The notes under the pieces were generated by a model. It saw only the letters and a list, made by a program, of their open reading frames with translations. It had not been told where the DNA came from and made no database searches. This document shows positions 30,412 to 39,941 of a stretch of DNA of 64,000 bases, one piece after another. The translations under genes and the position numbers were made by a program. Each line of letters starts with the position of its first letter. Position 1 is the stretch's first letter. Source of the stretch: a virus; IMG/VR virus record IMGVR_UViG_3300047483_000245, positions 1 to 64,000 of that record. One strand, 5' to 3'.

Positions 30412-33285
30412 ATGATTCGCATTAGACTAATCAACGAAGGCCGTGTAGTTAAACAAATTACCAGCCGCTTACACGAAGGTGTTGTACTTGAGCAAATTAA
30501 AAAGTACAAGGATCCGTACGACACTGTTCAAATCGTCGAAGGCGAATTGAGTGAAGGTGCAAAAGATATGTTGCATCACGTTGCTAAAAAGATTGTACCA
30601 GCCGCGCTGGCCGCAGGTATGGCAATGAGTGGCGCAAGTAATGCACAAGCACAAGGCGGGGCAAATCCACATTATCCAGGTTTGAATCATTCAGTTGGCC
30701 AACAGTTGTCTGACATTTTTAGCCCTAACTATAAAGAATTAAGACGCCAGCGTGACCACCAACGCTCCACTGAACGTCAAGTATGGGACGCAGAACAAAA
30801 CGAAATTCGTAAGCAACGAGTAAATGCCGCTCGAGCTGCCGCAGGTGGCGGCAACCAACCGGTAATTTACGATCAAAGTCGATTAAGCCAAGATGGTAAG
30901 TCTTATATCATTTACGGCATTGACAACAAAGTACGCCGTATCCCAGTTGCAGGTACAGAATATATGCACGGTGACAGCCAACGCTTGCCACACTATATTA
31001 CAAGTGGTGGCAATGTGTTGTATGTTCGTCACCCACATGCAGTGACCGAAAGTGTAGCGGAGGGCACAGATCCAAATAAACAATCACACGCAGAAGCATT
31101 CAAAAGCGAAACTGACACTATGAAGCCAGATACTAAAAAGTATGTGGGTAGAAAAGGTGGCAAGGAAGTTCATGCTAAAAAAGATGCACAGGGCAATGTC
31201 AAGTTCTATCACAGAGATGGTATCAAAGGTCCATTAAAAGCAGTAAATGAAGGTGTAGCTGAAGGCTATACAGTAACTCGTGGCATTGATCGTGAACGTT
31301 ATCAAGAGCGTCCAGGCTTAGAAGGCCCATTCTCTACTCGCAGTGGTAAGGTTGTGTATTACGATCCCCAAGAAGGCAAGTATTACGATCCCGAAACTGA
31401 CTTTTACATTGGCCACGAAGATTACGCCAAGATGGACGAGGATGCACCAGCTCTAGTAAAAGGTGCCGCAGGACTGGCATTAGGCGGCTTAGCTGCCGCA
31501 GGTGCTCCTGCTATTGTTGCTATCTTGGGCCCATTGTTAGGTATCCCAATGGCTGCATACGGTGCTTATAGTGCCGCTAAGTTAGGCATGAAGGGTGTAG
31601 AAAAGCTATGGGACATGGCTTCAGATAAATTAGGCGGCGATGATAAAGTTGCACAATACACTAATGCCAAGTTAGCCACACTACCACCTGAACAAGCTCA
31701 AGCAGGTGCGGCAGTAGTTAAAAAGATTGGCGAAAGCAAGCAAGGCGTAGTCGAAAGCGATCCAAATGCTACAGTAGGTACTATTCCTTCAACAGGTACA
31801 AGTGGTGGTACAGGTCGCACACAATTTGCCCCAACAGGTAAAACAACTAACGCTAAGTTTAACAAGAACGGCCAAATTGAATTAGACACAGAACAAGAAG
31901 ACGACGGCAGTGTCAACTTAGATCCAGATGCAGTAAAACAATTACAACAAGCTGGCGTAAAAATTAAAGAGACTGATGATGACGGCAGAGATAAATTCTA
32001 TTATCAACGCAACAACATCTGGAGAGTCATGGACGGTGACGATCTAGTTGACGAATACAAAGCCCAACGTAACGAAATTGTTGGCGCTAAAAAGTTGCTG
32101 GCTCGATATGACGATGAAGGTTATGATGTAGACCGTGTAATTAGCCCAATGGGATTTGTTACATACTTGTATGGCAAACCAGTGGATGAAGCTACAATAA
32201 GCGAAAGTGACAGTCCAGTGGCTAGTGCTATTGCTCGTCGTATTATGAGTCAGCGTCTTGACCTGCTACAAAAATATGGTCCCGTAAAAGTAACAGCCGC
32301 CATTGACGAAGTTGCTGACTTTGTAGGTGATGTAGAAGAAATTGGTAGTAGCGATGTAAGCGGTTGGGTCAAGCACGTTGAACAAATGTTACGTGACAAT
32401 CCACCAGCGGCATTTGGCGAAGCGTCTGACACATTAGAAGGTATCCTAAGCAAGTACAGTGCTGACTATGCCAAGTTCAAAGCAGGTGGCGACATTGATG
32501 AAAACCAAGACTTCTTTGACGCATTGTACGCATACTATTCTGAATCGGGTGAAATGCCATACGGCGTACAAAAAGCCCGCGATGGCGATCCGTATGAGTG
32601 GATTACACAACGTTTAGATCACGAATCCGGTGTATCACCAGTTATTGAAGCAGATGGTGACGAAGCAAGTGCAGATCAAAACATTATTATGCAAATCCGC
32701 AAAGCAAGTGATTACGAAAAGCCAACTAAGATCGAACTAGCCGACGGTACTGAAAGCGTTATTGCTCCAAACATTGCCAAGCAATTATTGGCCAAGTTTG
32801 ATAAAATGAAGCCGGAGAGCAAGGAGCTATTGCAAAATACACTAAACACAGAAGAAGGCTTTAAAGAAATCATTGCTTATTTTGGTGGTGGTGTACGTGA
32901 ACAAGCGGCTGCTCGTGTTGGCAATATCATGCAAAGTGCAATGGCCGAAGCAGGTTATGGACGCTATGATCGTCGCGATGCTTACCAACGTGATTATGAT
33001 AGCAGTGTAGCAGGGATGGGCAAGCGACAATCGTATGCTTATCAAATGGACGGTGGCGCCAATGATGAAGGTTGGGACAAGCCAGAACAAGAACGAGCCT
33101 ACTATAAAAAGTCACCGGTCCCAGCTAAAAAAGGCTATTACTTCTACAATGTACCAGCTGATCAAACTGCTAAAGCAGAAGAACTTGGCTTGTTCAAAAC
33201 AAAAAGCGGCAAATGGTACAGTCCATTTGAAAACACACGTGCCAACATGTTCTTTGGCGCAGGCAGATATTGGGAGCCAAAATAA
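30412..33285 (+). CDS. Very large late protein with repeated VAEG-type sites
   Basis: 957 residues. Starts MIRIRLINEG (I-N-E then Gly). Further sites of the same kind are SVAEG (about 222), NEGVAEG (about 286) and VVESD (about 447), so it could be cut into several pieces by a prohead protease. A hydrophobic Ala/Gly-rich segment (about 350-385) could insert in a membrane. The C-terminus has a Tyr/Lys-rich strand unit (KSGKWYSPFENTRAN). No catalytic domain is recognised. A polyprotein-like internal virion component is the best reading; a tape measure is less likely since long coiled coils are missing. Confidence 0.7.
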   Translation: MIRIRLINEGRVVKQITSRLHEGVVLEQIKKYKDPYDTVQIVEGELSEGAKDMLHHVAKKIVPAALAAGMAMSGASNAQAQGGANPHYPGLNHSVGQQLSDIFSPNYKELRRQRDHQRSTERQVWDAEQNEIRKQRVNAARAAAGGGNQPVIYDQSRLSQDGKSYIIYGIDNKVRRIPVAGTEYMHGDSQRLPHYITSGGNVLYVRHPHAVTESVAEGTDPNKQSHAEAFKSETDTMKPDTKKYVGRKGGKEVHAKKDAQGNVKFYHRDGIKGPLKAVNEGVAEGYTVTRGIDRERYQERPGLEGPFSTRSGKVVYYDPQEGKYYDPETDFYIGHEDYAKMDEDAPALVKGAAGLALGGLAAAGAPAIVAILGPLLGIPMAAYGAYSAAKLGMKGVEKLWDMASDKLGGDDKVAQYTNAKLATLPPEQAQAGAAVVKKIGESKQGVVESDPNATVGTIPSTGTSGGTGRTQFAPTGKTTNAKFNKNGQIELDTEQEDDGSVNLDPDAVKQLQQAGVKIKETDDDGRDKFYYQRNNIWRVMDGDDLVDEYKAQRNEIVGAKKLLARYDDEGYDVDRVISPMGFVTYLYGKPVDEATISESDSPVASAIARRIMSQRLDLLQKYGPVKVTAAIDEVADFVGDVEEIGSSDVSGWVKHVEQMLRDNPPAAFGEASDTLEGILSKYSADYAKFKAGGDIDENQDFFDALYAYYSESGEMPYGVQKARDGDPYEWITQRLDHESGVSPVIEADGDEASADQNIIMQIRKASDYEKPTKIELADGTESVIAPNIAKQLLAKFDKMKPESKELLQNTLNTEEGFKEIIAYFGGGVREQAAARVGNIMQSAMAEAGYGRYDRRDAYQRDYDSSVAGMGKRQSYAYQMDGGANDEGWDKPEQERAYYKKSPVPAKKGYYFYNVPADQTAKAEELGLFKTKSGKWYSPFENTRANMFFGAGRYWEPK

Positions 33286-34139
33286 TGAAATTCACAGACT
33301 TAGGCGATAAAGGACCAGAATTCAAACTGCAAAGTGTAGCAGAAGGCGGATTTAAAAATAAATTTGCAGAATTCTCTGGCTATGGCAACTACATGCGAAG
33401 CCGTGCTCCTAATGTATTCAAGCATTTTGGTCTACAGGTTATTAGCAAAGAATATACCGAAGACGAGGACATCCAAACCTATACAGTACAAGGCGACAGA
33501 GACTCGATTGACCAGGCCCGCGCTTATTTGGAGCGCAGTGATCAATTTGGCGGGGTTATCTACAAGCAAGGTGTAGGCGAAGGCTTTAAGAACACATACA
33601 ACGTAGGCGATCGCATAGATGGACCACTTGGTACTGGCACTATTGTTGCTGTATCTCCAAACATCAATATGGATGGCAAAATCAAAGTCAAACTAGACGA
33701 TCCAGCTCGTGCAGGTGAAGATGGCAAAGAACGTGACACATTTGTTCTTAATACAACACAAGTAAAGCATATTGCCGACGAAGCCAGTTTAGCACAAATG
33801 CGTGACTACTTTAATCAAGCTGACACTGATTCAGTACAAGTAGATCGCAATTATGATGCGCCAGGCCGGAAACAGAATCCCGCAGGTGTGCCACCAGAGA
33901 TTCAAGCCTTGGTGAATAAAATGTACCACGCTGGTAAAATCAGCCCGCAAGAGTTTGAAGTACTAAGAAAGTTTCAGCAGAAGACTAAAATCAATGTAGG
34001 TATTCGCGAAGCTGATAAAAATCCTTATGCAATTGGCATGGCACAAGCAATGAAAAGCACCGGTGACCGACCACCACTAAAGAAAAGCACTATTAACAAG
34101 GCGCACGAAATCGCCCGTGCTATTAAAAAAGATCAATAA
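33285..34139 (+). CDS. Late structural-type protein with C-terminal marine-phage motif
   Basis: 284 residues; the start overlaps the previous stop (TAATG). LQSVAEG at about 15-21 and VGEG at about 97-100 are candidate protease sites. Residues about 107-160 resemble a small barrel domain (GDRIDGPLGTGTIVAVSP). The C-terminal helices (NPYAIGMAQAMKSTGDRPPL then KKSTINKAHEIA) are a module I recall at the ends of several virion proteins of marine phages. Confidence 0.7.
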   Translation: MKFTDLGDKGPEFKLQSVAEGGFKNKFAEFSGYGNYMRSRAPNVFKHFGLQVISKEYTEDEDIQTYTVQGDRDSIDQARAYLERSDQFGGVIYKQGVGEGFKNTYNVGDRIDGPLGTGTIVAVSPNINMDGKIKVKLDDPARAGEDGKERDTFVLNTTQVKHIADEASLAQMRDYFNQADTDSVQVDRNYDAPGRKQNPAGVPPEIQALVNKMYHAGKISPQEFEVLRKFQQKTKINVGIREADKNPYAIGMAQAMKSTGDRPPLKKSTINKAHEIARAIKKDQ

Positions 34140-34151
34140 CAGGAGATTGAT

Positions 34152-34787
34152 ATGATTGAATTAACAATTGATATCTTAGAAGCATGCTTGCCCGAAGCCA
34201 AGCGAAGTAACTTAGAAAAGTTTGTAGAAGGTTTAAACGAAACGTTTGAACACTTTGAAATTGACACGCCAAAGCGTATGGCCATGTTTATTGCACAAAC
34301 TGCTCACGAGTCTGGCAACTTTGCCGCAACCCAAGAAAACTTAAACTACAGTGCCAAGGGCTTAACTGGTACATTTAAAAAGTATTTCCCTACAGAAGAG
34401 TCAGCTGTACCATATTCTCGCAAGCCCGAAAAGATTGCCAACAAGGTATATGGCGGACGTATGGGCAATGGTCCAGAAAGTTCTGGTGACGGTTATAAGT
34501 ATCGTGGTCGTGGCGTTATTCAATTAACTGGCAAAGACAACTACACTGCCTGCGGTAAAGCATTAGATTTAGATTTATTAACTGATCCAGATTGTGTAGC
34601 TGAAAACCCAGTTGCAGTATTAAGTGCAGGTTGGTTCTGGAACACACGCCGATTAAATGATTGGGCCGACAAAGGTGATATCACTACGGTTACTAAAAAG
34701 ATCAACGGTGGTACAATTGGTTTAGCCGATCGTAAAAAGCATTATGAGCATATTTTAGAAGTACTCGAAGAGCTAGACAGCAAATAA
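34152..34787 (+). CDS. Endolysin, GH19 chitinase-type lysozyme
   Basis: 211 residues, almost entirely the catalytic domain. FIAQTAHESGNFAAT carries the catalytic Glu at 53, Glu 62 follows in QENLNYSAKGL, and YKYRGRGVIQLTGKDNY is the substrate-binding core. No signal peptide, so it would need a holin. AGGAG lies before the ATG and a terminator follows. It cuts peptidoglycan glycan strands at lysis. It differs from the lysin domain at 13416, which is part of a larger late protein. Confidence 0.9.
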   Translation: MIELTIDILEACLPEAKRSNLEKFVEGLNETFEHFEIDTPKRMAMFIAQTAHESGNFAATQENLNYSAKGLTGTFKKYFPTEESAVPYSRKPEKIANKVYGGRMGNGPESSGDGYKYRGRGVIQLTGKDNYTACGKALDLDLLTDPDCVAENPVAVLSAGWFWNTRRLNDWADKGDITTVTKKINGGTIGLADRKKHYEHILEVLEELDSK

Positions 34788-34802
34788 ATAAACTCGACAC
34801 GG

Positions 34803-34844
34803 CCCTAATCGCTTGCTTATTATGAGAAGTGCATTGGGGTTTTT
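34803..34844 (+). terminator. Rho-independent terminator
   Basis: CCCTAAT (34803-34809) pairs with ATTGGGG (34833-34839) with one G-T pair, extended inward by CTT/AAG after a small internal loop, and is followed by five T. AATAAATA overlaps the lysin stop codon just upstream, so a late promoter may lie there too. Confidence 0.75.
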
Positions 34845-34871
34845 CTTGACCATTTGCTTTATAAGTATCAC

Positions 34872-36146
34872 ATGCGAGAAATGATATGGTACTGTGATCA
34901 CAAAAATGACAATCCTTTTGAATTGCACAGCTACCTACAGCAGTTCATTACTAATAACACTGACAACATAGATCATTTTACAGTACAACCTGCGATTGAT
35001 TTAACTATACTGCCTGAATTTGAATCTGCAATAACAGTAAAAACATTTCCCGATTATAAAATCAATTCAAATGGTGTTGTGGTAATTGGACTGCACGGTG
35101 GCTGGGACAAAATTAAACTCAAACTAATCACAGAATGGTTCATGTCAGACTCTAATAGATCACGTGCCTGGCAAGATGACTCTTGTCGTATCGTACTTGA
35201 TTACAGCATGGAGGGCTTTGGCGAAGAAGCGTTTGGAGACTTGTATAATTGGAGCAGGGAGCATGGTCTCGAAGATAGACTTGTTTATGTAAGCGGTGAC
35301 TTAAACATACAAGACAACTATAGAACTTGGTGCGCACACTATCGTGTTCGACCTGCAATGACAGTTTCATATTACGGATACTTTGCAGTATGGGCCAGCA
35401 GGCAACTACGAGCTACCCAACAAACAACAAGACGTCGTCGTTATATGAGTTTAAATCGACGTCCGCATTATCATCGCATTATGATGATGACTATACTAGA
35501 ACGCCGGGGCTTAATCGAACATGGTACTATTAGCATGCCCCGAGACTTTGAGGAACCTGATATTGGATGGGCAAAAGACCAATGGGATTTACGCAGACTA
35601 TGGGACGAGTTAAAAGATTTACAAATTGGCTTTTTAGATCGTTATGAAAGTGCATTTCAATCCATGTATAACAAACTGCCGCTAATAGCCGATAGAACAG
35701 ACTTTGAAACCAATCATGCACTGGACTTTAACACAGACTTGTACAGTGAACACCCGGTCAACTTGGTTACAGAAACTTTATGCTTTACCACCAGTGCATT
35801 TGCATCAGAGAAAATCTGGAAGCCAATGGCAGCAGGACAGATATTTTTAGTACTAAGTGGTCCTTACTATCTGCGTGGTTTAAAGCGCATTGGCTTTCGT
35901 ACGTTTGCTCCGTACATTAACGAAGAATACGATGAAGAACCAGAACCAATTGCTCGGGCTAATCTGGTAGCTCGCGAGTTAAAACGTCTGATAAGTATGA
36001 CTGACGAGGAATTTGATGCAATGCTGGCCCAATGCCAGACAGTAATTGAACATAATCAACAATTGGTTACAGATCAAATTAAAATGAAAGCAACAGTTGC
36101 TCGTGACATAGTACGCACATTAGAAGGTAAACGTGGAACCAATTAA
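34872..36146 (+). CDS. Glycosyltransferase-like protein (GT10-type C-terminus)
   Basis: 424 residues from the ATG at 34872; a TTG 6 codons upstream and an ATG 3 codons downstream are possible. The C-terminal region (SEKIWKPMAAGQIFLVLSGP, then RIGFRTFAPYINEEYDE) has the fucosyltransferase-type pattern S-E-K-x-x-x-P-x-x-x-G followed by a GF-x-T-F and acidic YDE. Two more copies are in the proteins at 37596 and 39938. An Arg-rich middle (TTRRRRYMSLNRRPHYHR) may bind a nucleotide sugar or phosphate. First gene of the glycan island. Confidence 0.65.
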   Translation: MREMIWYCDHKNDNPFELHSYLQQFITNNTDNIDHFTVQPAIDLTILPEFESAITVKTFPDYKINSNGVVVIGLHGGWDKIKLKLITEWFMSDSNRSRAWQDDSCRIVLDYSMEGFGEEAFGDLYNWSREHGLEDRLVYVSGDLNIQDNYRTWCAHYRVRPAMTVSYYGYFAVWASRQLRATQQTTRRRRYMSLNRRPHYHRIMMMTILERRGLIEHGTISMPRDFEEPDIGWAKDQWDLRRLWDELKDLQIGFLDRYESAFQSMYNKLPLIADRTDFETNHALDFNTDLYSEHPVNLVTETLCFTTSAFASEKIWKPMAAGQIFLVLSGPYYLRGLKRIGFRTFAPYINEEYDEEPEPIARANLVARELKRLISMTDEEFDAMLAQCQTVIEHNQQLVTDQIKMKATVARDIVRTLEGKRGTN

Positions 36147-37593
36147 AATTCATTTAAATCGAGTAAAGCAACAATTGGACGCTGTCAGCAGTAGCTATTG
36201 CGTGGCCAAATGGCAGCAAGTAACTATTCATCTTGCAACGGGACAAACACATTCGTGTCACCACCCAGCAACACATCATATTCCTGTAGAGGAAATTGCA
36301 GTAAATCCTAGTGCGCTACACAACACTAAATTCAAAAAACAACAACGTAAGAAGATGCTGGAAGGCGAACGTCCTCCAGAATGTGACTACTGCTGGAAGG
36401 CAGAAGATAGTCCAGGACACCACTTCTCGGACCGTGTGCATAAAAGTGCTGACCCATTATGGGGACAACCATTTTTAAAGCTGTCGTCACAAATGCCTTG
36501 GGACGCTGATGTTACCCCTGCTTATGTAGAAGTATCGTTTTCTAATGTATGTAACTTTGGTTGTGCATATTGTTCGCCAGACATTAGTTCTACAATCATG
36601 CAAGAAGCCAAACGGTACGGTCCCGTTAAACTTGACGGTGGACGACTTGATCGTGACATTATCAAGCTAGAACAACAAGGCCGCATGCCAATTCCTAATA
36701 GGGAACACAATCCGTACATTGAAGCATTTTGGAAGTGGTGGCCTACGCTGTATCCCAAGCTAAAAGTATTCCGCATCACTGGTGGGGAACCCCTGCTGGC
36801 CAAGGACACATTTAAAGTACTTGACTGGATCATTGAGCATCCAAATCCAGAACTTGACCTGGCTATTAACAGTAACTTGGGTGTAGATGAAAAGCTATTA
36901 AATGAGTTTTTAGAAAAAGCCAATTATATTCAAGAAAACAATTTGGTAAAGAGTTTAAAGATCTTTACAAGTTGCGACACCTGGGGCAAACAAGCTGAAT
37001 ATATTCGTACGGGCTTAAACTATAAACAATGGTATCGCACATTGTGGGACATTACACTACGCTATCCAGCACTGAGTATTACAGTAATGGTCACATTCAA
37101 CTTGTTAAGTATTCCACGCTTTGAATCATTCTTGCGTGATATGTTGGCATTACGTCAAGCGCCAAGTGTTAGCATCAACAACTCGGGCACCCGAGGAGTT
37201 GGATTGGACTTTCCGTACCTGCGCCATCCACGTTATCTAAGTTCGCTATTAGCAGATCCTTACATGCTAGTATTACTAGATCGCTCTATTCAGTTTATGC
37301 GTCACAATACTGCAACATATCAATACGTTGATTATCACGATGGCTTTTATCCACATGAAGTAGAAAACTTGCAACGTGTGTACAACATTGCATCAGCAGA
37401 GTGGCAAGGCAGTTTAGACAATCAGGTAAGTAGACGTGACTTTTATTTGTATATCGTTGAACACGATCGCCGTAATAACACCAACTTTAAAACAGTGTTT
37501 CCAGAAATTGGTTATTTCTACGATCAATGTAAGCGAGAATACGAAGAATCGCAGGCTGTACGAGAAGCAGTTGAAAATAAAGACAAAGAATAA
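36133..37593 (+). CDS. Radical SAM protein
   Basis: 486 residues with a GTG start that overlaps the previous gene by 14 bases. The 4Fe-4S cluster motif CNFGCAYC has Cys at 140, 144 and 147; FRITGGEPLL is the SAM-binding GGE motif. A further CDYC (84-87) and His-rich stretch (HSCHHPATHH) near the N-terminus could bind another metal. It is longer than QueE. Set between glycosyltransferase-like genes, it may modify a sugar or peptide; the reaction is unknown. Confidence 0.85.
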   Translation: MEPIKIHLNRVKQQLDAVSSSYCVAKWQQVTIHLATGQTHSCHHPATHHIPVEEIAVNPSALHNTKFKKQQRKKMLEGERPPECDYCWKAEDSPGHHFSDRVHKSADPLWGQPFLKLSSQMPWDADVTPAYVEVSFSNVCNFGCAYCSPDISSTIMQEAKRYGPVKLDGGRLDRDIIKLEQQGRMPIPNREHNPYIEAFWKWWPTLYPKLKVFRITGGEPLLAKDTFKVLDWIIEHPNPELDLAINSNLGVDEKLLNEFLEKANYIQENNLVKSLKIFTSCDTWGKQAEYIRTGLNYKQWYRTLWDITLRYPALSITVMVTFNLLSIPRFESFLRDMLALRQAPSVSINNSGTRGVGLDFPYLRHPRYLSSLLADPYMLVLLDRSIQFMRHNTATYQYVDYHDGFYPHEVENLQRVYNIASAEWQGSLDNQVSRRDFYLYIVEHDRRNNTNFKTVFPEIGYFYDQCKREYEESQAVREAVENKDKE

Positions 37594-37595
37594 TT

Positions 37596-39941
37596 ATGAA
37601 ACGTGTGGCAATGATTGGATTAGGTAAGCTAGGCTTGCCATGTGCAGAAGTAATGGCCGAACATTACGAAGTATGCGGATATGATATCAACACAGTTGAT
37701 CCCACTATGACTGTGGCTATTAAAAGCTCCATTGAAGAAGCTGTTAAAGGCGCTGACATTATCTTTGTTGCAGTACCTACACCGCACAATCCACAATACG
37801 GTGGCGAAACTCCTATCTCCAACATGACACCATGTGACTTTGATTATGGTCCTGTTATTCGAGTATTTGAACAAATCAATCCACACGTTACACAAGATCA
37901 ATTGGTAGTGTTGATCAGTACAGTACTACCCGGCACTGTACGTGATCAACTGATTGGTTATCTGACCAATGCACGTTTCATTTACAATCCATATCTTATT
38001 GCCATGGGATCTGTCAAATGGGACATGGTTAATCCAGAGTGTTTGATCATTGGTACAGAAGATGGTAGTACCACTGGTGATGCACAAGAGCTAATTGAAT
38101 TTTACAAGCCCTTAATGAAGAACGAGCCCCGTGTTAATGTGGGTACATGGGACGAAGCAGAAGCTATCAAGATCTTTTACAATACATTTATTTCAGCCAA
38201 GATTGGTCTTGTTAACATGATTCAAGACGTTGCTGAAAAGAATGGCAACATCAACGTAGATGTGGTAACAGATGCGCTTAAAGCTGCCACACAACGTATC
38301 ACTGGACCACGCTATTTGACAGCAGGCTTGGGTGATGCAGGTGCTTGCCATCCCCGCGACAACATTGCCCTGCGTTGGTTAAGTGGCAAGTTAGATCTGG
38401 GCTATGACATGTTCCATGCTATCATGAGTGCTCGTGACAGTCAGGCACAGGCCATGGCCAGTAAGTTAGTACGACTTGCACAAGAAAACAATCTTCCTGT
38501 TGTTATTCACGGAAAGGCATACAAGCCGTATGTTCCTTATACAATTGGCAGCTATAGCTTATTAGTAGGACACTTTGTTGAGCATTCTGGCGTAGAGTTA
38601 TTTTACGTTGACCCGTTAACCGGAGATGATACTGCGCCAGAAAGTCCAGCTGTAGTGTTAATGGCACACAATCCAGCTATTACGTATGCAGGAACTGGCG
38701 TTGAAGTAAAAGCAGATGAGTTTTATTATGATATTGCGCCAGGTAGCATCTTAGTTGACCCATGGCGCACAATTAAAGAGTTTCCAGGTTGCAAGGTAGT
38801 ACATTACGGCAATCCTAAATTTAGTTTACCAACGCTTAATGGCCGTATTTTAAATCCAGTTAACAGTTGTGATATCTTTGTTGAATTGTATTCACAGTTT
38901 AAATTTACTTCTAAGCGTGAAGAGCCAATGACATACTTTGCACTAGCACCAATCGAAGCAGTTAACAAAGACAGTACGGCACAACAATATATTAAATTAT
39001 TGCACACTCGTATTGGTGAATTTAAACCCAATGACCGCATTGTGTTTATTACACCGCACGAAGGTATGATTGCACATGCGTTTATGTGGCAAGATAGGTT
39101 AAACAAATTTTGGCCTGAATTGACCAAAGACCAATGGTATTATGCCAATGAGTTACAAAGTCCCAACCAAGCACTTGCGGTATTACAAAAAACAAAAGAT
39201 GATATTAACTTGTTAAATTTTGTTTCAATCAATAATTGGGTAGATAGAAATATTGTAGTTAATCACGCTTACGAAAACAAAACTGCAAACTTTTTAAGTT
39301 ACAATCGTGTTATCAAAGCACATCGTTGTCATTTGGTAGGCGAAATGCGACTACATAATTTAATTGATGGCAATATGGTTAGCTTTGTCCCAAGCGGCGA
39401 ACTGTACCCAGGGGTAGTTAAAACTGCAACTGAAGTTGCTGAAAACTCACTGTACTTGCACCCCGACGTAAAAGCAAGAATCTTACCTGTATTAGATAAG
39501 CCATTGACCATTGACGAATACGATGTAACACAAAATGGTCCGCAAGTAAGCAATCATTATGAGCAAGCATTGCTAAGTGTAATTGCCGAAACCACTTACG
39601 AAAACGGTGATGTGTTTATCAGCGAAAAGACATTCCGTGCTATTGCACACGGGCATCCGTTTATTATTGTAGGACCAGCCGAGTCTTTGCGTGTATTACG
39701 AAGCATGGGATTTGAAACATTCGACGGCGTCATTGACGAGTCTTACGATCAAGAATATGACGCAAATACTCGCATGTGGAAGATTATCACAGAATTAAAT
39801 CGCATCAACTCATTGCCAGATCAAGAACGTTTTGACTTGTTCCATAAGTTAATGAACATTGCCAACCGCAACAAAGAAAAGTTTGATTCTACCCCGTCAT
39901 ATAACAACGGCACATTTTGGAAATTTGTCAGCGAAATATGA
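37596..39941 (+). CDS. Fusion: UDP-glucose/GDP-mannose dehydrogenase-like plus GT10-like domain
   Basis: 781 residues. Residues 1-415 are a nucleotide-sugar dehydrogenase: NAD-binding GLGKLGLPCAEVM, a Lys at 202 (FISAKIGLVN) and catalytic Cys 251 (GLGDAGACHPRDN). The C-terminal 350 residues end in the glycosyltransferase-like segment VFISEKTFRAIAHGHPF, GFETFDGVIDESYDQ, related to the neighbours. The fusion would couple making a sugar acid nucleotide to its transfer. The downstream gene starts within its stop codon. Dehydrogenase part secure; the second half is a family-level guess. Confidence 0.8.
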   Translation: MKRVAMIGLGKLGLPCAEVMAEHYEVCGYDINTVDPTMTVAIKSSIEEAVKGADIIFVAVPTPHNPQYGGETPISNMTPCDFDYGPVIRVFEQINPHVTQDQLVVLISTVLPGTVRDQLIGYLTNARFIYNPYLIAMGSVKWDMVNPECLIIGTEDGSTTGDAQELIEFYKPLMKNEPRVNVGTWDEAEAIKIFYNTFISAKIGLVNMIQDVAEKNGNINVDVVTDALKAATQRITGPRYLTAGLGDAGACHPRDNIALRWLSGKLDLGYDMFHAIMSARDSQAQAMASKLVRLAQENNLPVVIHGKAYKPYVPYTIGSYSLLVGHFVEHSGVELFYVDPLTGDDTAPESPAVVLMAHNPAITYAGTGVEVKADEFYYDIAPGSILVDPWRTIKEFPGCKVVHYGNPKFSLPTLNGRILNPVNSCDIFVELYSQFKFTSKREEPMTYFALAPIEAVNKDSTAQQYIKLLHTRIGEFKPNDRIVFITPHEGMIAHAFMWQDRLNKFWPELTKDQWYYANELQSPNQALAVLQKTKDDINLLNFVSINNWVDRNIVVNHAYENKTANFLSYNRVIKAHRCHLVGEMRLHNLIDGNMVSFVPSGELYPGVVKTATEVAENSLYLHPDVKARILPVLDKPLTIDEYDVTQNGPQVSNHYEQALLSVIAETTYENGDVFISEKTFRAIAHGHPFIIVGPAESLRVLRSMGFETFDGVIDESYDQEYDANTRMWKIITELNRINSLPDQERFDLFHKLMNIANRNKEKFDSTPSYNNGTFWKFVSEI

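Noticed and set aside
30412-33285. Tape measure protein
   Set aside because: Size fits, but there is no long coiled coil and the protein is split into different segments by VAEG-type sites with a targeting-like leader.
34846-34864. TTGACC followed by TATAAG before the 34872 gene, as a host-type promoter
   Set aside because: The boxes are only 7 bases apart, far from the 17 seen at all other promoters here.
36133-37593. QueE (7-carboxy-7-deazaguanine synthase) as the missing deazaguanine enzyme
   Set aside because: The protein is twice QueE length, has an extra Cys/His-rich N-terminus and sits in the glycan island.
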